DNA of 10,903 nt. Source: Baffinella frigidus. Taxonomy: Eukaryota > Cryptophyceae > Cryptomonadales > Baffinellaceae. Location of the stretch: positions 514,989 to 525,891 of the forward strand of contig MU646520.1 in NCBI GenBank assembly GCA_026770585.1, in the 5' to 3' direction. Shown here one piece after another: positions 7,501 to 10,834 of the stretch. Every line of letters begins with the position of its first letter. The stretch's first letter is position 1. Below the pieces are notes generated by a model. It did no database searches, was not told where the DNA came from, and worked only from the letters and a program-made list of their open reading frames with translations. The translations under genes were made by a program, and so were the position numbers.

Positions 7501-10065
7501 AGGTGCGAAATTCCAGTTGAGTTCCGGGGCAATGGATAACATTCTAGCACAAATGGTTTAGATGGACTGTATCCGTGAAGCCCCCGGTGGCTGCCAAGTG
7601 GCAGAGGGCGTGGAATGACGGCTGGATGCGGTGCGCAGAACCTGCTGCAGCACCCGAACTCGCACTTGCGGGGTAATTGCCTTTTGGAGACCCCTTCTGG
7701 CGACTCTGGCGACTCTGGCGTGGTGGCGTGGTGTTGAGCAGATGATCGATCGGTGGTGTGTGCGTTGCATCTCCCCATACCCCAATCCCCAAAGCATGTG
7801 CGTTGCGTGGGCCTCCGCGCTCCCCTAACCCCATGACCCCCGCGTGCAGAACCTGCTGCTGGACCCCAACTCGCACGTGGTCAAGCTGTGCGACTTCGGC
7901 TCCGCCAAGATGCTCGTGCCAGGCGCGCCCCCCTCCCCCACCACCACCCCTCACAGCGGGACCAAATCGCCTTTTTCAATTCCCTTGGTTTGTACTGGAG
8001 ATCGCCGGGATCCCGCGACCTGTGGTACAAATCAGGGGTCTCGACGAGGAGGATTTGCCCCCACGCTGAGGGCTGGTGGTTAGGTGGCACCCTCCCAACT
8101 TCTCTCTGCACCTGTTCTCTCTCCAACTTCTCTCCCAACTTCTCTCTCCCACCTGCAGAATCTCCTGGCTCCCCCAGCCAAGGAGCTTGCACCTAAACTC
8201 CAAACCCTCAAACCCCAAACCCGAAACCCTTCTGGAGCAGGCTAGGCCGACGTCGCCTCCATCACCAACCCTCAACCCTACGCCCTAACCCCCAAGCCCC
8301 ACACCCCAAACCCAACCCCCACACCCTCAACACTCAACACTCAACCCGCAAGAGAAGCAAACCCAATCCCTATCCTCAACCCTCAGCCCGAAAGAGTTGC
8401 AAACGCAACCCCCATCCGCAACGCTGAACCCGCGAGCGGAAAGCAGGCGAGTCGAACATCGCGTACATCTGCTCGCGCTACTACCGCGCCCCCGAGCTCA
8501 TCTTCGGCGCCACTGGTCAAACCACAGCCCTGTTGCCCGTCTCCACGTACTGGTCACGGCTGTCGTGTCCGCCTCTCACGTACTGATCACGTCCGTCGCG
8601 ACGTACTGATGACAGCTTGTCTTGTCCGCCGTATCGTACATCTGCGCGCCCCCAAGCAGATGTTGGGCGCCACCGGTACCGTGCCCGCCGCGCATCAGCA
8701 ACCCACACATCATCTCAACATTGTGCGAGATTCTGTGTGTTTCAGGGTAACATTAATCCTACATCGGTGGGGTTATCGGAAGTTACATCCCACGTCGATG
8801 GATTCTCAAAAGGAACCTGAATCCCGATTCAGTCAGAACCAAGAAGTCTGCGGCCCTCATCTCATCCCGTCCTCTCCTCTCATCACGTCCGTCGTGTCCG
8901 CCGTGCACGTACTGGTCACGTCCATCGTGTCCTTCTCTCAGTACTGACCACGACTCGCCCGGGTGTGTCTGCCCCCCGCCCGGGTGTGTCGGACACCTGC
9001 TCACGTCCTGAACACGTCCGTCGTGTCCGCCTCTCGGTACTGATACGGTCGCGACCGTGTGCGCAGACTACACGACGGCGATCGACACGTGGTCGTACGG
9101 GTAGCTCATCCGCGGTGTCACGTGCTGACCACGTCCTCATCACGTCCTGACCACGTCCTCATCACGTCCGCATTCCAGCACTCAACACGTCCGTCGTGTC
9201 CACCTCTCAGTACTAACCACGTCCATCGCGTCCGCCTCTCAGTACTGATCACGTCCCGATCTCGCAGACTACACGACGGCGATCGACACGTGGTCGTACG
9301 GGTGCGTCTTCGCGGAGCTCATCCTCGGCCAGCCGCTCTTCCCGGGCGAGAGCAACGTCGACCAGCTCGTCGAGATCATCAAGGTCCTATCCAGTCTATT
9401 TGCAGTCGCCGAATGGGGGCCAACGGGGCCGTTTTCTCCCGAAAGTTGACGAATTTGTACCGCGGACCCGGCGTGTCAACTTGAGGATAGTCCGCCAGCC
9501 CGAGTGAGGCAGCTCTTCCCCAGAGACCAGCTCGTAGAGATCATCAAGGTCTGTTTGGTTTCCCCATTTTGGGGCGCCCGGGGCCGTTTCCGTCCGAAAG
9601 TTGACGGGCTTGTACCGCGAACCCGGCTTGTCAACTTACGTATAGTCTGTCAAGGGGGGCGCTCTTCCCCGGCGAGAGCAACGTCGATCAGCTCTCGTCG
9701 AGATCATCAAGGTCGACAGACTATCCACAAGTTGACCGTTGTGGTTCGCGGGGCCGTTTCCGCTCGAAAGTGGACGGATTTGTACCACACACCCGGCGTG
9801 TCAACTTGAGAATAGTCGGATCGAACCTTCCATGACCATTTGGTTCCGTCCGTGAAGCCTGGAATGGGATAATTATACTAAATTATACGTAATTATGCTA
9901 AATTATACATAATTATGCTAAATTACTAAATTGCGCATAATTATGCTGAAATATTTTGGAATTGGACAGGTTGTGGGCACGCCGACGCGCGAGGAGATCA
10001 TGGCCATGAACCAGAACTACACGGAGTTCAAGTTCCCGCAGATCAAGGCCCACCCCTGGGCCAAG
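1493..10065 (+). CDS. GSK3: Glycogen synthase kinase 3 (GSK3/shaggy-type Ser/Thr kinase), 9 exons, 3' end outside window
   Basis: Join 1493-1576, 3394-3459, 5242-5325, 5951-6061, 6473-6550, 7850-7922, 8447-8515, 9268-9383, 9970-10065; 259 residues. Seen: glycine loop GNGSFG (19-24), VAIKK with ATP-anchoring K41, helix C E53 in NRELQIM, hinge LEFVPET (88-94), HRDIKPQ with catalytic D137, DFGSAK (156-161), activation loop [11 protein letters not shown] with Y172 where GSK3 has its activating tyrosine, DTWSYGC (195-201), and VGTPTREEI and [14 protein letters not shown] near the end. R52, R136 and K161 match the three basic residues that bind a primed phosphate in animal GSK3 (R96, R180, K205). 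Known of the family: cytosolic/nuclear proline-directed kinase acting on pre-phosphorylated substrates. The ATG is the first after an in-frame TAG at 1433-1435. The N-terminus is only 18 residues before the glycine loop and lacks the Arg-x-x-Ser inhibitory site of animal GSK3. The last part of the C-lobe must lie downstream. Confidence 0.96.
2562..2593 (+). repeat. Tandem GTGAGAATAACGGCCC x2
   Basis: Two exact 16-bp units abut. A diverged inverted copy (GAGCCGTCATTCTCC) follows at 2597-2611 and partial direct copies (TGTGAGGATAAC, TGTGAGAATATCGGG) follow to ~2639. Confidence 0.75.
2948..3015 (+). repeat. 17-bp tandem repeat, 4 units
   Basis: Units of ACCTTACGACATGCCAC at 2948, 2965, 2982 and 2999. 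The last diverges (ACCTTCAGACGTGCCAC). Confidence 0.85.
3044..3060 (+). pseudogene. Exon 2 echo, first copy
   Basis: AG then GCGACGCTGGTCGAG, identical to the first 15 nt of exon 2 with its splice AG, then divergence. It is preceded by CCCTCTCTCTGTGGT, related to the flank of the second echo. Confidence 0.8.
3101..3182 (+). repeat. CCCTAAA (telomere-type) heptamer array
   Basis: About 11 heptamers of CCCTAAA and variants CCCCAAA, CCCCACA and CCTTAAA, C-rich strand sense. A short relative is at 2815-2836. Confidence 0.9.
3190..3215 (+). pseudogene. Exon 2 echo, second copy
   Basis: 26 nt identical to the first 26 nt of exon 2, preceded by AG, then it breaks into TTTCGCTCTCTCTCT. The CT array separates this echo from the real exon 2 at 3394. 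Confidence 0.9.
3221..3390 (+). repeat. CT-rich octamer array forming the exon 2 polypyrimidine tract
   Basis: CTCTCTCC repeated, then CTCACT/CTCACA variants, running without a break into TCGCAG of exon 2. It is far longer than a normal polypyrimidine tract. Confidence 0.9.
3394..3459 (+). CDS. GSK3: GSK3 exon 2 (beta-3 lysine, [10 protein letters not shown])
   Basis: 22 codons, phase 0 on both sides. The 3' splice site is CTCGCAG after a ~165-nt CT tract and the donor is AAG|GTTTGA. It reads [22 protein letters not shown], colinear with plant and animal GSK3, and carries the ATP-anchoring lysine (K41). It is the exon with the cleanest upstream partial copies (3046 and 3190). Confidence 0.96.
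3465..3730 (+). repeat. GATTTGAATT-type degenerate repeat
   Basis: Repeated GATTTGAATTAAA, CAATTTGAATT and CGGTTTGAATT units, which contrast in base composition with the GC-rich exons. Confidence 0.75.
3584..3614 (+). pseudogene. Exon 2 echo, 3' end with donor
   Basis: GAGAAGGTGCCCCGGGACCG and then CCGCTAAAG|GTGCTCC parallels the exon 2 end AAGAAAGTGCTCCAGGACCG, CCGCTTCAAG|GTTTGA, including a GT donor. It lies 124 bp downstream of the real end and shows that donor-edge as well as acceptor-edge copies exist. Confidence 0.75.
3885..3997. mobile_element. Foldback element in intron 2
   Basis: GAATACGATT (3885) and TTCTGGTGTATCTTGAG (3914-3930) recur inverted as CTTAAGATACACCAAAATCG, TATTC (3973-3997). 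The left arm carries a ~20-bp insertion. No coding content. Confidence 0.6.
4036..4225 (+). repeat. Pyrimidine-rich tract (CCCT/CCCCTCTT)
   Basis: CCCTCCCTCCCT runs, then CCCCCTCTTCC blocks, including a 10-C run; pyrimidines on the sense strand. Confidence 0.85.
4229..4268. mobile_element. 40-bp AAGTTGAC/GTCAACTT element, intron 2 copy
   Basis: Perfect 8-bp inverted ends around a 24-bp core. Length and core (GGATTTG..C..CACCC) match three copies in intron 8 (9443, 9598, 9768), all exactly 40 bp. Confidence 0.7.
4491..4521 (+). pseudogene. Exon 3 echo with splice acceptor and 6-nt deletion
   Basis: GCGCGCGCAG then AACCGGGAGATCATGAAGC. It equals the exon 3 start with CTGCAG deleted and one substitution. 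If spliced in, it reads NREIMKRP then TAA. Confidence 0.82.
4524..4740 (+). repeat. Degenerate CCCTAAA/CCCCACA array
   Basis: Heptamer-based C/A-rich array with many variants (CCCCAAA, CCCTACA, CACACCA), C-rich strand sense. Confidence 0.88.
4749..4781 (+). pseudogene. Exon 3 echo, second copy
   Basis: AACCGGGAGCTGCAGATCAT, G, then GGGCACACCAAC. It matches exon 3 with ~10 nt (AAGCAGCTGA) missing. There is no AG just before it (GGCTG). It is sandwiched between two CCCTAAA arrays. Confidence 0.82.
4790..4882 (+). repeat. CCCTAAA array, regular part
   Basis: Seven near-perfect CCCTAAA units, then CCCTAACCCCTGAA variants; sense strand C-rich. Confidence 0.92.
5054..5087. repeat. 13-bp perfect hairpin
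   Basis: CCATCTAAACCAT (5054-5066) and ATGGTTTAGATGG (5075-5087) with an 8-nt loop. The right arm begins the 53-bp dispersed repeat. Confidence 0.8.
5071..5123 (+). repeat. 53-bp dispersed repeat, copy 1
   Basis: Matches 7549-7601 at 49 of 53 positions. Both copies are followed within 20-37 nt by a CGCAGAACC acceptor-like sequence. Confidence 0.85.
5149..5229 (+). repeat. 27-bp tandem repeat x3 before exon 3
   Basis: Units at 5149, 5176 and 5203 start CCGTTCTTGGAGC. A TTCGCAGAACC acceptor-like sequence (5136-5146) precedes the first unit, and the true GCTCGCAGAACC follows the last. The exon 3 edge and flank may therefore have been duplicated as a unit. Confidence 0.88.
5242..5325 (+). CDS. 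GSK3: GSK3 exon 3 (helix C)
   Basis: 28 codons, phase 0, between GCTCGCAG and AAG|GTACTC. It begins [19 protein letters not shown] and ends YSKGDK. It holds the helix-C glutamate E53 that pairs with K41, and R52 of the primed-phosphate pocket. The three 27-bp tandem units at 5149-5229 lie immediately upstream, and the last runs into the splice site. Confidence 0.96.
5724..5789 (+). pseudogene. Exon 4 echo ending in a stop
   Basis: Matches exon 4 from GAGATCTACCTGAACC to AAGCACTA. The 47-nt core 5741-5787 has 3 substitutions. In frame it reads [16 protein letters not shown] and then TAG, replacing the tyrosine codon. Two of the three changes are silent. It is directly followed by the TATCGTA satellite and then the real exon. 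Confidence 0.92.
5790..5929 (+). repeat. TATCGTA heptamer satellite
   Basis: About 20 units of TATCGTA, CATCGTA and AATGGTA, mostly in 7-bp register, between the exon 4 echo and exon 4. Confidence 0.9.
5951..6061 (+). CDS. GSK3: GSK3 exon 4 (hinge region)
   Basis: 37 codons, phase 0, between CTCGCAG and AAG|GTACAC. It starts [19 protein letters not shown] and ends VPELYVK, and covers strand 5, the hinge and helix D. VPET is a hallmark of GSK3 over other CMGC kinases. A decayed copy of its first part lies at 5724-5789. Confidence 0.96.
6067..6180 (+). repeat. CCCTACA/CCCAACA C-rich array
   Basis: Degenerate telomere-like heptamers grading into CCCACCC and CACTCTCCC; sense strand C-rich. Confidence 0.85.
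6190..6342. mobile_element. 153-bp palindromic MITE-like element in intron 4
   Basis: Perfect 17-bp ends ATTGGCCTTTTCTTAAA (6190-6206) and its inverse (6326-6342), plus an inner perfect 11-bp pair TCACGTCTCCG (6249-6259) and its inverse (6273-6283). Weaker symmetry lies between. No target duplication is evident and there is no coding capacity. Confidence 0.78.
6360..6380 (+). pseudogene. Exon 5 echo with splice acceptor
   Basis: TTTGCAG then CTGTGTATGTACCAAGTGGC A, against exon 5 CTGTACATGTACCAAGTGGC. It lies 113 bp upstream of the true start, just after the MITE. If spliced in, the frame reaches TGA at about 6420. Confidence 0.82.
6386..6451 (+). repeat. CAGTACTGATCACG repeat, intron 4 copies
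   Basis: Two units with ACGTCCATCGCATCCGCCTC, TCAGTACTAAACACG and TCAGTACTGATCACG, the same family as in intron 7. They carry branch-point-like TACTAAAC (6409) and TACTGAT (6441). Confidence 0.82.
6473..6550 (+). CDS. GSK3: GSK3 exon 5 (helix E and catalytic loop)
   Basis: 26 codons, phase 0, between GCGCGCAG and CAG|GTGCGC. It reads [19 protein letters not shown] and then HRDIKPQ, with catalytic aspartate D137. A branch-point-like TACTGAT at 6441 is ~26 nt from the splice site and lies in a repeat shared with intron 7. Confidence 0.96.
6631..6656 (+). pseudogene. Exon 6 echo (a)
   Basis: TGGACCGAACTCGCACGTGG T then GCGATG. It matches the exon 6 interior TGGACCCCAACTCGCACGTG with CAAGCTGT-like sequence missing. 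It carries no splice edge. Confidence 0.7.
6701..6854. mobile_element. 154-bp MITE with putative AGAGT target duplication
   Basis: Perfect 14-bp ends CTAGCTCTGTCCCA (6701-6714) and inverse (6841-6854); inner perfect pair GCTCGTAGATA (6726-6736) and TATCTACGAGC (6821-6831); then C9/G9 runs. AGAGT flanks both sides (6696-6700, 6855-6859). Alternatively the TA inside CTAG is the duplication, as for Tc1/mariner-derived MITEs. Non-autonomous, no coding. Confidence 0.85.
7090..7132 (+). pseudogene. Exon 6 echo (b)
   Basis: CTGCACCCGAACTCGCACGTG then CATCGTGAAGCTGCG, parallel to exon 6 CTGGACCCCAACTCGCACGT GGTCAAGCTGTGCG with small indels. Confidence 0.8.
7140..7195 (+). repeat. 28-bp exact tandem duplication
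   Basis: Units 7140-7167 and 7168-7195 (AAATAGACTGAGTCAGAGCT, then AGGACCCG) are identical. The end of the second unit is also the start of exon 6 echo (c). Confidence 0.93.
7189..7226 (+). pseudogene. Exon 6 echo (c)
   Basis: GGACCCGCACGTGGTGAAGC, TGCGCGATTTCGG. It matches exon 6 from GGACCC through the DFG codons with CAACT missing. The aspartate-phenylalanine-glycine codons remain readable as GATTTCGG. Confidence 0.82.
7243..7330 (+). repeat. AGCATAT heptamer satellite
   Basis: About 12.5 near-perfect 7-bp units, with one AGCACAT variant, ~15 bp after exon 6 echo (c). Confidence 0.97.
7549..7601 (+). repeat. 53-bp dispersed repeat, copy 2
   Basis: 49 of 53 positions match 5071-5123 in intron 2. 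It precedes exon 6 echo (d). Confidence 0.85.
7639..7673 (+). pseudogene. Exon 6 echo (d) with splice acceptor
   Basis: GTGCGCAG then AACCTGCTGCAGCACCCGAA, CTCGCACTTGCGG, close to exon 6 AACCTGCTGCTGGACCCCAA. If spliced in it stays open to a TGA about 100 nt on. It has the best-formed acceptor of the exon 6 echoes. Confidence 0.88.
7850..7922 (+). CDS. GSK3: GSK3 exon 6 (DFG motif)
   Basis: 24 codons plus one base. It reads [20 protein letters not shown] and then MLVP. The split glycine codon G|GC is completed by exon 7. The donor that keeps frame and family spacing is CCAG|GCGCGC, a GC donor and not GT. The alternative GT donor at 7916 would need a different exon 7 acceptor (after GCGAG, 8451) and would remove VPGE. 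The CTAAC at 7825-7829 is a plausible branch point. Confidence 0.93.
8159..8179 (+). pseudogene. Exon 6 echo (e), downstream of exon 6
   Basis: ACCTGCAG then AATCTCCTGGCTCCCCCAGC, loosely like AACCTGCTGCTGGACCCCAA with a 3-nt gap. This is the weakest exon 6 copy. The frame stays open to TAG at 8243, inside the exon 7 echo. Confidence 0.5.
8190..8445 (+). repeat. Degenerate CCCAAAC/CAACACT array
   Basis: C/A-rich telomere-like units (AAACCCCAAACCC, CAACACTCAACACTCAACCC) and a doublet around CAACCCGCAAGAGAAGCAAA and CAGCCCGAAAGAGTTGCAAA, sense strand C-rich. Confidence 0.8.
8241..8263 (+). pseudogene. Exon 7 echo, upstream copy with immediate stop
   Basis: GAGCAG then GCTAGGCCGACGTCGCCTCC ATC, against exon 7 GCGAGTCGAACATCGCGTAC ATC. 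It aligns without gaps with several substitutions. The first whole codon becomes TAG. It is older than the other echoes. Confidence 0.62.
8447..8515 (+). CDS. GSK3: GSK3 exon 7 (activation loop, APE)
   Basis: Two bases, 22 codons, one base; phase 1 on both sides. The 3' splice site is AAAGCAG and the donor is ACTG|GTCAAA. It encodes [19 protein letters not shown] followed by GAT. Y172 is the activation-loop tyrosine position and RAPE is the kinase APE motif. Joined to exons 6 and 8 it gives PGESNIAY and GATDYTTAID. Confidence 0.95.
8633..8675 (+). pseudogene. Exon 7 echo with donor edge
   Basis: ATCGTACATCTG, CGCGCCCCCAAGCAGATGTT, GGGCGCCACCG|GTACC, matching exon 7 GCGTACATCTGC...CGCGCCCCCGAGCTCATCTT, CGGCGCCACTG|GTCAAA with an internal gap. 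It lies 160 bp downstream of the real exon end. Confidence 0.85.
9067..9111 (+). pseudogene. Exon 8 decoy (poison-type echo)
   Basis: After GTGCGCAG, 36 nt are identical to the exon 8 start. A 12-nt deletion then joins GGGT to AGCTCATCC and creates in-frame GGG TAG at 9102-9104. A TACTGAT lies 23 nt before the splice AG and a possible GT donor lies at 9115. Use of this acceptor would end the protein after DTWSYG. Confidence 0.95.
9268..9383 (+). CDS. GSK3: GSK3 exon 8 (subdomain IX-X)
   Basis: Two bases plus 38 codons, ending in phase 0 at AAG|GTCCTA; the 3' splice site is CTCGCAG. It encodes [19 protein letters not shown] and then [19 protein letters not shown], the CMGC insert-proximal region of GSK3. 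A decoy start of this exon lies 201 bp upstream (9067), and two 3'-half copies lie downstream (9509 and 9661). Confidence 0.96.
9443..9482. mobile_element. 40-bp AAGTTGAC element, intron 8 copy 1
   Basis: Perfect 8-bp inverted ends, core GAATTTGTACCGCGGACCCG GCGT; part of triplication unit 1. Confidence 0.75.
9509..9548 (+). pseudogene. Exon 8 echo, 3' half, first downstream copy
   Basis: GCAGCTCTTCCCCAGAGACC, AGCTCGTAGAGATCATCAAG then GT. It lacks part of the GESNV codons and has GTC changed to GTA. A donor GT is retained. Confidence 0.9.
9598..9637. mobile_element. 40-bp AAGTTGAC element, intron 8 copy 2
   Basis: Same 8-bp ends with core GGGCTTGTACCGCGAACCCG GCTT; unit 2 of the triplication. 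Confidence 0.75.
9659..9711 (+). pseudogene. Exon 8 echo, 3' half, second downstream copy
   Basis: Near-identical to exon 8 from GCTCTTCCC through ATCATCAAG, with CGACCAG to CGATCAG and a 2-nt insertion (CTCTCGTC) that shifts frame. A donor GT is retained at 9712. Confidence 0.93.
9719..9817. mobile_element. 99-bp element with 18-bp terminal inverted repeats
   Basis: Ends GACTATCCACAAGTTGAC (9719-9736) and GTCAACTTGAGAATAGTC (9800-9817) are inverted with 15 of 18 matching. The 40-bp sub-element (9768-9807, AAGTGGAC at its left) lies inside. Probably the full-length form; the other copies keep only parts of the left end. Confidence 0.7.
9970..10065 (+). CDS. GSK3: GSK3 exon 9 (VGTPTRE ... KAHPWAK)
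   Basis: 32 codons after TTGGACAG, reading [20 protein letters not shown] and then [13 protein letters not shown] place the end at AAG|GTCCTC because the family continues K-V-F and because the donor resembles that of exon 8 (AAG|GTCCTA). Reading through gives 13 unrelated residues and TAA at 10105-10107. Such a product would be a truncated kinase missing the end of the C-lobe, and I think it less likely. Confidence 0.88.
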
Positions 10066-10280
10066 GTCCTCCCCGTTCACAGAGCCGGACACCTCACAAT
10101 GATTTAAAAGCATTTTATTTTGTAAAGTGGCTTGTTGTTTTCTGGCGCAAGATTGTGCAGAACGCCGATTGTCAATCCTCCACAGATCCGAAGCCCAGCT
10201 CGTAGCATTTCGGGTGTGGGTTTAGGTTTCAGCGCGCCCTGCGGTTTCCACGGTCGTGCTCTGTGCGCCACCATCGGCGC

Positions 10281-10409
10281 TTTACCCTCCCTCTCTCCTT
10301 CTCTCCCTCTCTCCCTCTCTCCCTCTCTCCCTCTCTCCCTCTCCCCCTCTCCCTCTCTCTCACACACACACACTCTCTCCCTCTCTCCCTCTCTCCCTCT
10401 CTCCCTCAC
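10281..10409 (+). repeat. CCCTCTCT octamer array
   Basis: Long pyrimidine array with a CACACACA interruption, same style as 3221-3390 and on the same strand. Open frames across it are low-complexity. Confidence 0.95.
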
Positions 10410-10544
10410 AGTGTGATCAATCACCGGTGCTTGGTGCTGCCAAACCCTGCACCCCGAGCCCTGAACCTGAAGGTTGCTAATCGCTGAGCCCTGCACCTCA
10501 AGGTCCTAAACCCTAACCCCTAACCCCTTTCCGCCCCAAACTAA

Positions 10545-10566
10545 GTGTTCCGCTCAAAGACCCCTA
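10545..10566 (+). pseudogene. Predicted exon 10 echo (a)
   Basis: GTGTTCCGCTCAAAGACCCC then TAAACCC. It translates V-F-R-S-K-T-P, which is what GSK3 proteins have after HPW-x-K (K-V-F-x-x-x-T-P). The base before it is A and not the expected AG. Confidence 0.65.
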
Positions 10567-10650
10567 AACCCTACACCCCAAGCCCTAAACCCTACACACC
10601 AAACCCAGCACCCAGAACCCCGAAACCCGAAACCCGAAACCCGAAACTAG

Positions 10651-10672
10651 GTGTTCCGCTCGCAGGCCCCGA
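10651..10672 (+). pseudogene. Predicted exon 10 echo (b)
   Basis: ACTAG then GTGTTCCGCTCGCAGGCCCC GA. It translates V-F-R-S-Q-A-P, with a possible 3' splice AG directly before it. Confidence 0.65.
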
Positions 10673-10813
10673 AACCCCAAACCCCAAACCCTAAACCCAT
10701 AAACCCTAACCCCTACCCCCTAACCCCCTAACTCTAAACCCTGAACCCTACACCCTGAACCCTACACCCTAAACCCCAAACCCCAAACCCTAAACCCTAA
10801 ACCCCTACACAAG

Positions 10814-10834
10814 GTGTTCCGCTCAAAGACCCCT
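10814..10834 (+). pseudogene. Predicted exon 10 echo (c)
   Basis: CACAAG then GTGTTCCGCTCAAAGACCCC T. It is the same coding sense as (a), with AG before it, and merges into CCCTAAA repeats. Confidence 0.65.

Larger units (their letters stand above)
6551..7849 (+). other. Intron 5 of GSK3 (phase 0)
   Basis: GTGCGC...GCGTGCAG, 1299 bp. CCCCTCTCCA tandem (6555-6598), exon 6 echoes, a MITE, a 28-bp duplication, an AGCATAT satellite and the second 53-bp repeat. 6860-7080 and 7331-7540 hold no gene, only small hairpins such as CACCTTG/CAAGGTG near 7490. Confidence 0.93.
7923..8446 (+). other. Intron 6 of GSK3 (phase 1, GC-AG)
   Basis: GCGCGC...AAAGCAG, 524 bp. Frame and the conserved PGE-S-N spacing require CCAG|GC as the donor. 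Contents: CAACTTCTCTC pyrimidine repeats (8093-8155), an exon 6 echo, a degenerate CCCAAAC array and an exon 7 echo. Confidence 0.82.
8543..9260 (+). repeat. CAGTACTGATCACGTCC + GTCGTGTCCGCCTCT repeat family
   Basis: At least nine full or partial ~32-bp units at about 8543-8630, 8879-8955 and 9000-9260. Each intact unit has TACTGAT, TACTGAC or TACTAAC. The last unit lies against the exon 8 splice site. Related units are in intron 4. Confidence 0.85.
8516..9267 (+). other. Intron 7 of GSK3 (phase 1)
   Basis: GTCAAA...CTCGCAG, 752 bp. Mostly copies of the CAGTACTGATCACGTCC repeat, with an exon 7 donor-edge echo and the exon 8 decoy. 8690-8870 is unique-looking and has only small hairpins (CTGAATCCCGATTCAG near 8817). 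Confidence 0.93.
9330..9818 (+). repeat. ~165-bp tandem triplication of exon 8 end plus intron start
   Basis: The exon-end GAGATCATCAAG|GTC recurs at 9383, 9548 and 9711 (periods 165 and 163). Each is followed by GGGGCCGTTTTC/TCC, the 40-bp AAGTTGAC element and an ATAGTC motif. Only unit 1 keeps an intact reading frame. Confidence 0.9.
9384..9969 (+). other. Intron 8 of GSK3 (phase 0)
   Basis: GTCCTA...TTGGACAG, 586 bp. It contains units 2 and 3 of the triplication, then an AT-rich stretch (9869-9955) of AATTATACTAAATTATGCTAA-type repeats in 11-12-bp steps that includes possible branch points (TACTAAAT at 9922, GCTGAAAT at 9942). Confidence 0.93.

Noticed and set aside
10066-10107. Native stop at TAA 10105 giving a naturally short GSK3
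   Set aside because: The 13 read-through residues do not resemble GSK3, the AAG|GTCCTC donor is good, and intron 9 contains echoes of a following exon. Kept only as an alternative.
10490-10507. Possible echo of the exon 9 end (CCTCAAGGTCCT)
   Set aside because: Nine shared bases (CAAGGTCCT) inside a C-rich degenerate array, where chance matches are likely.
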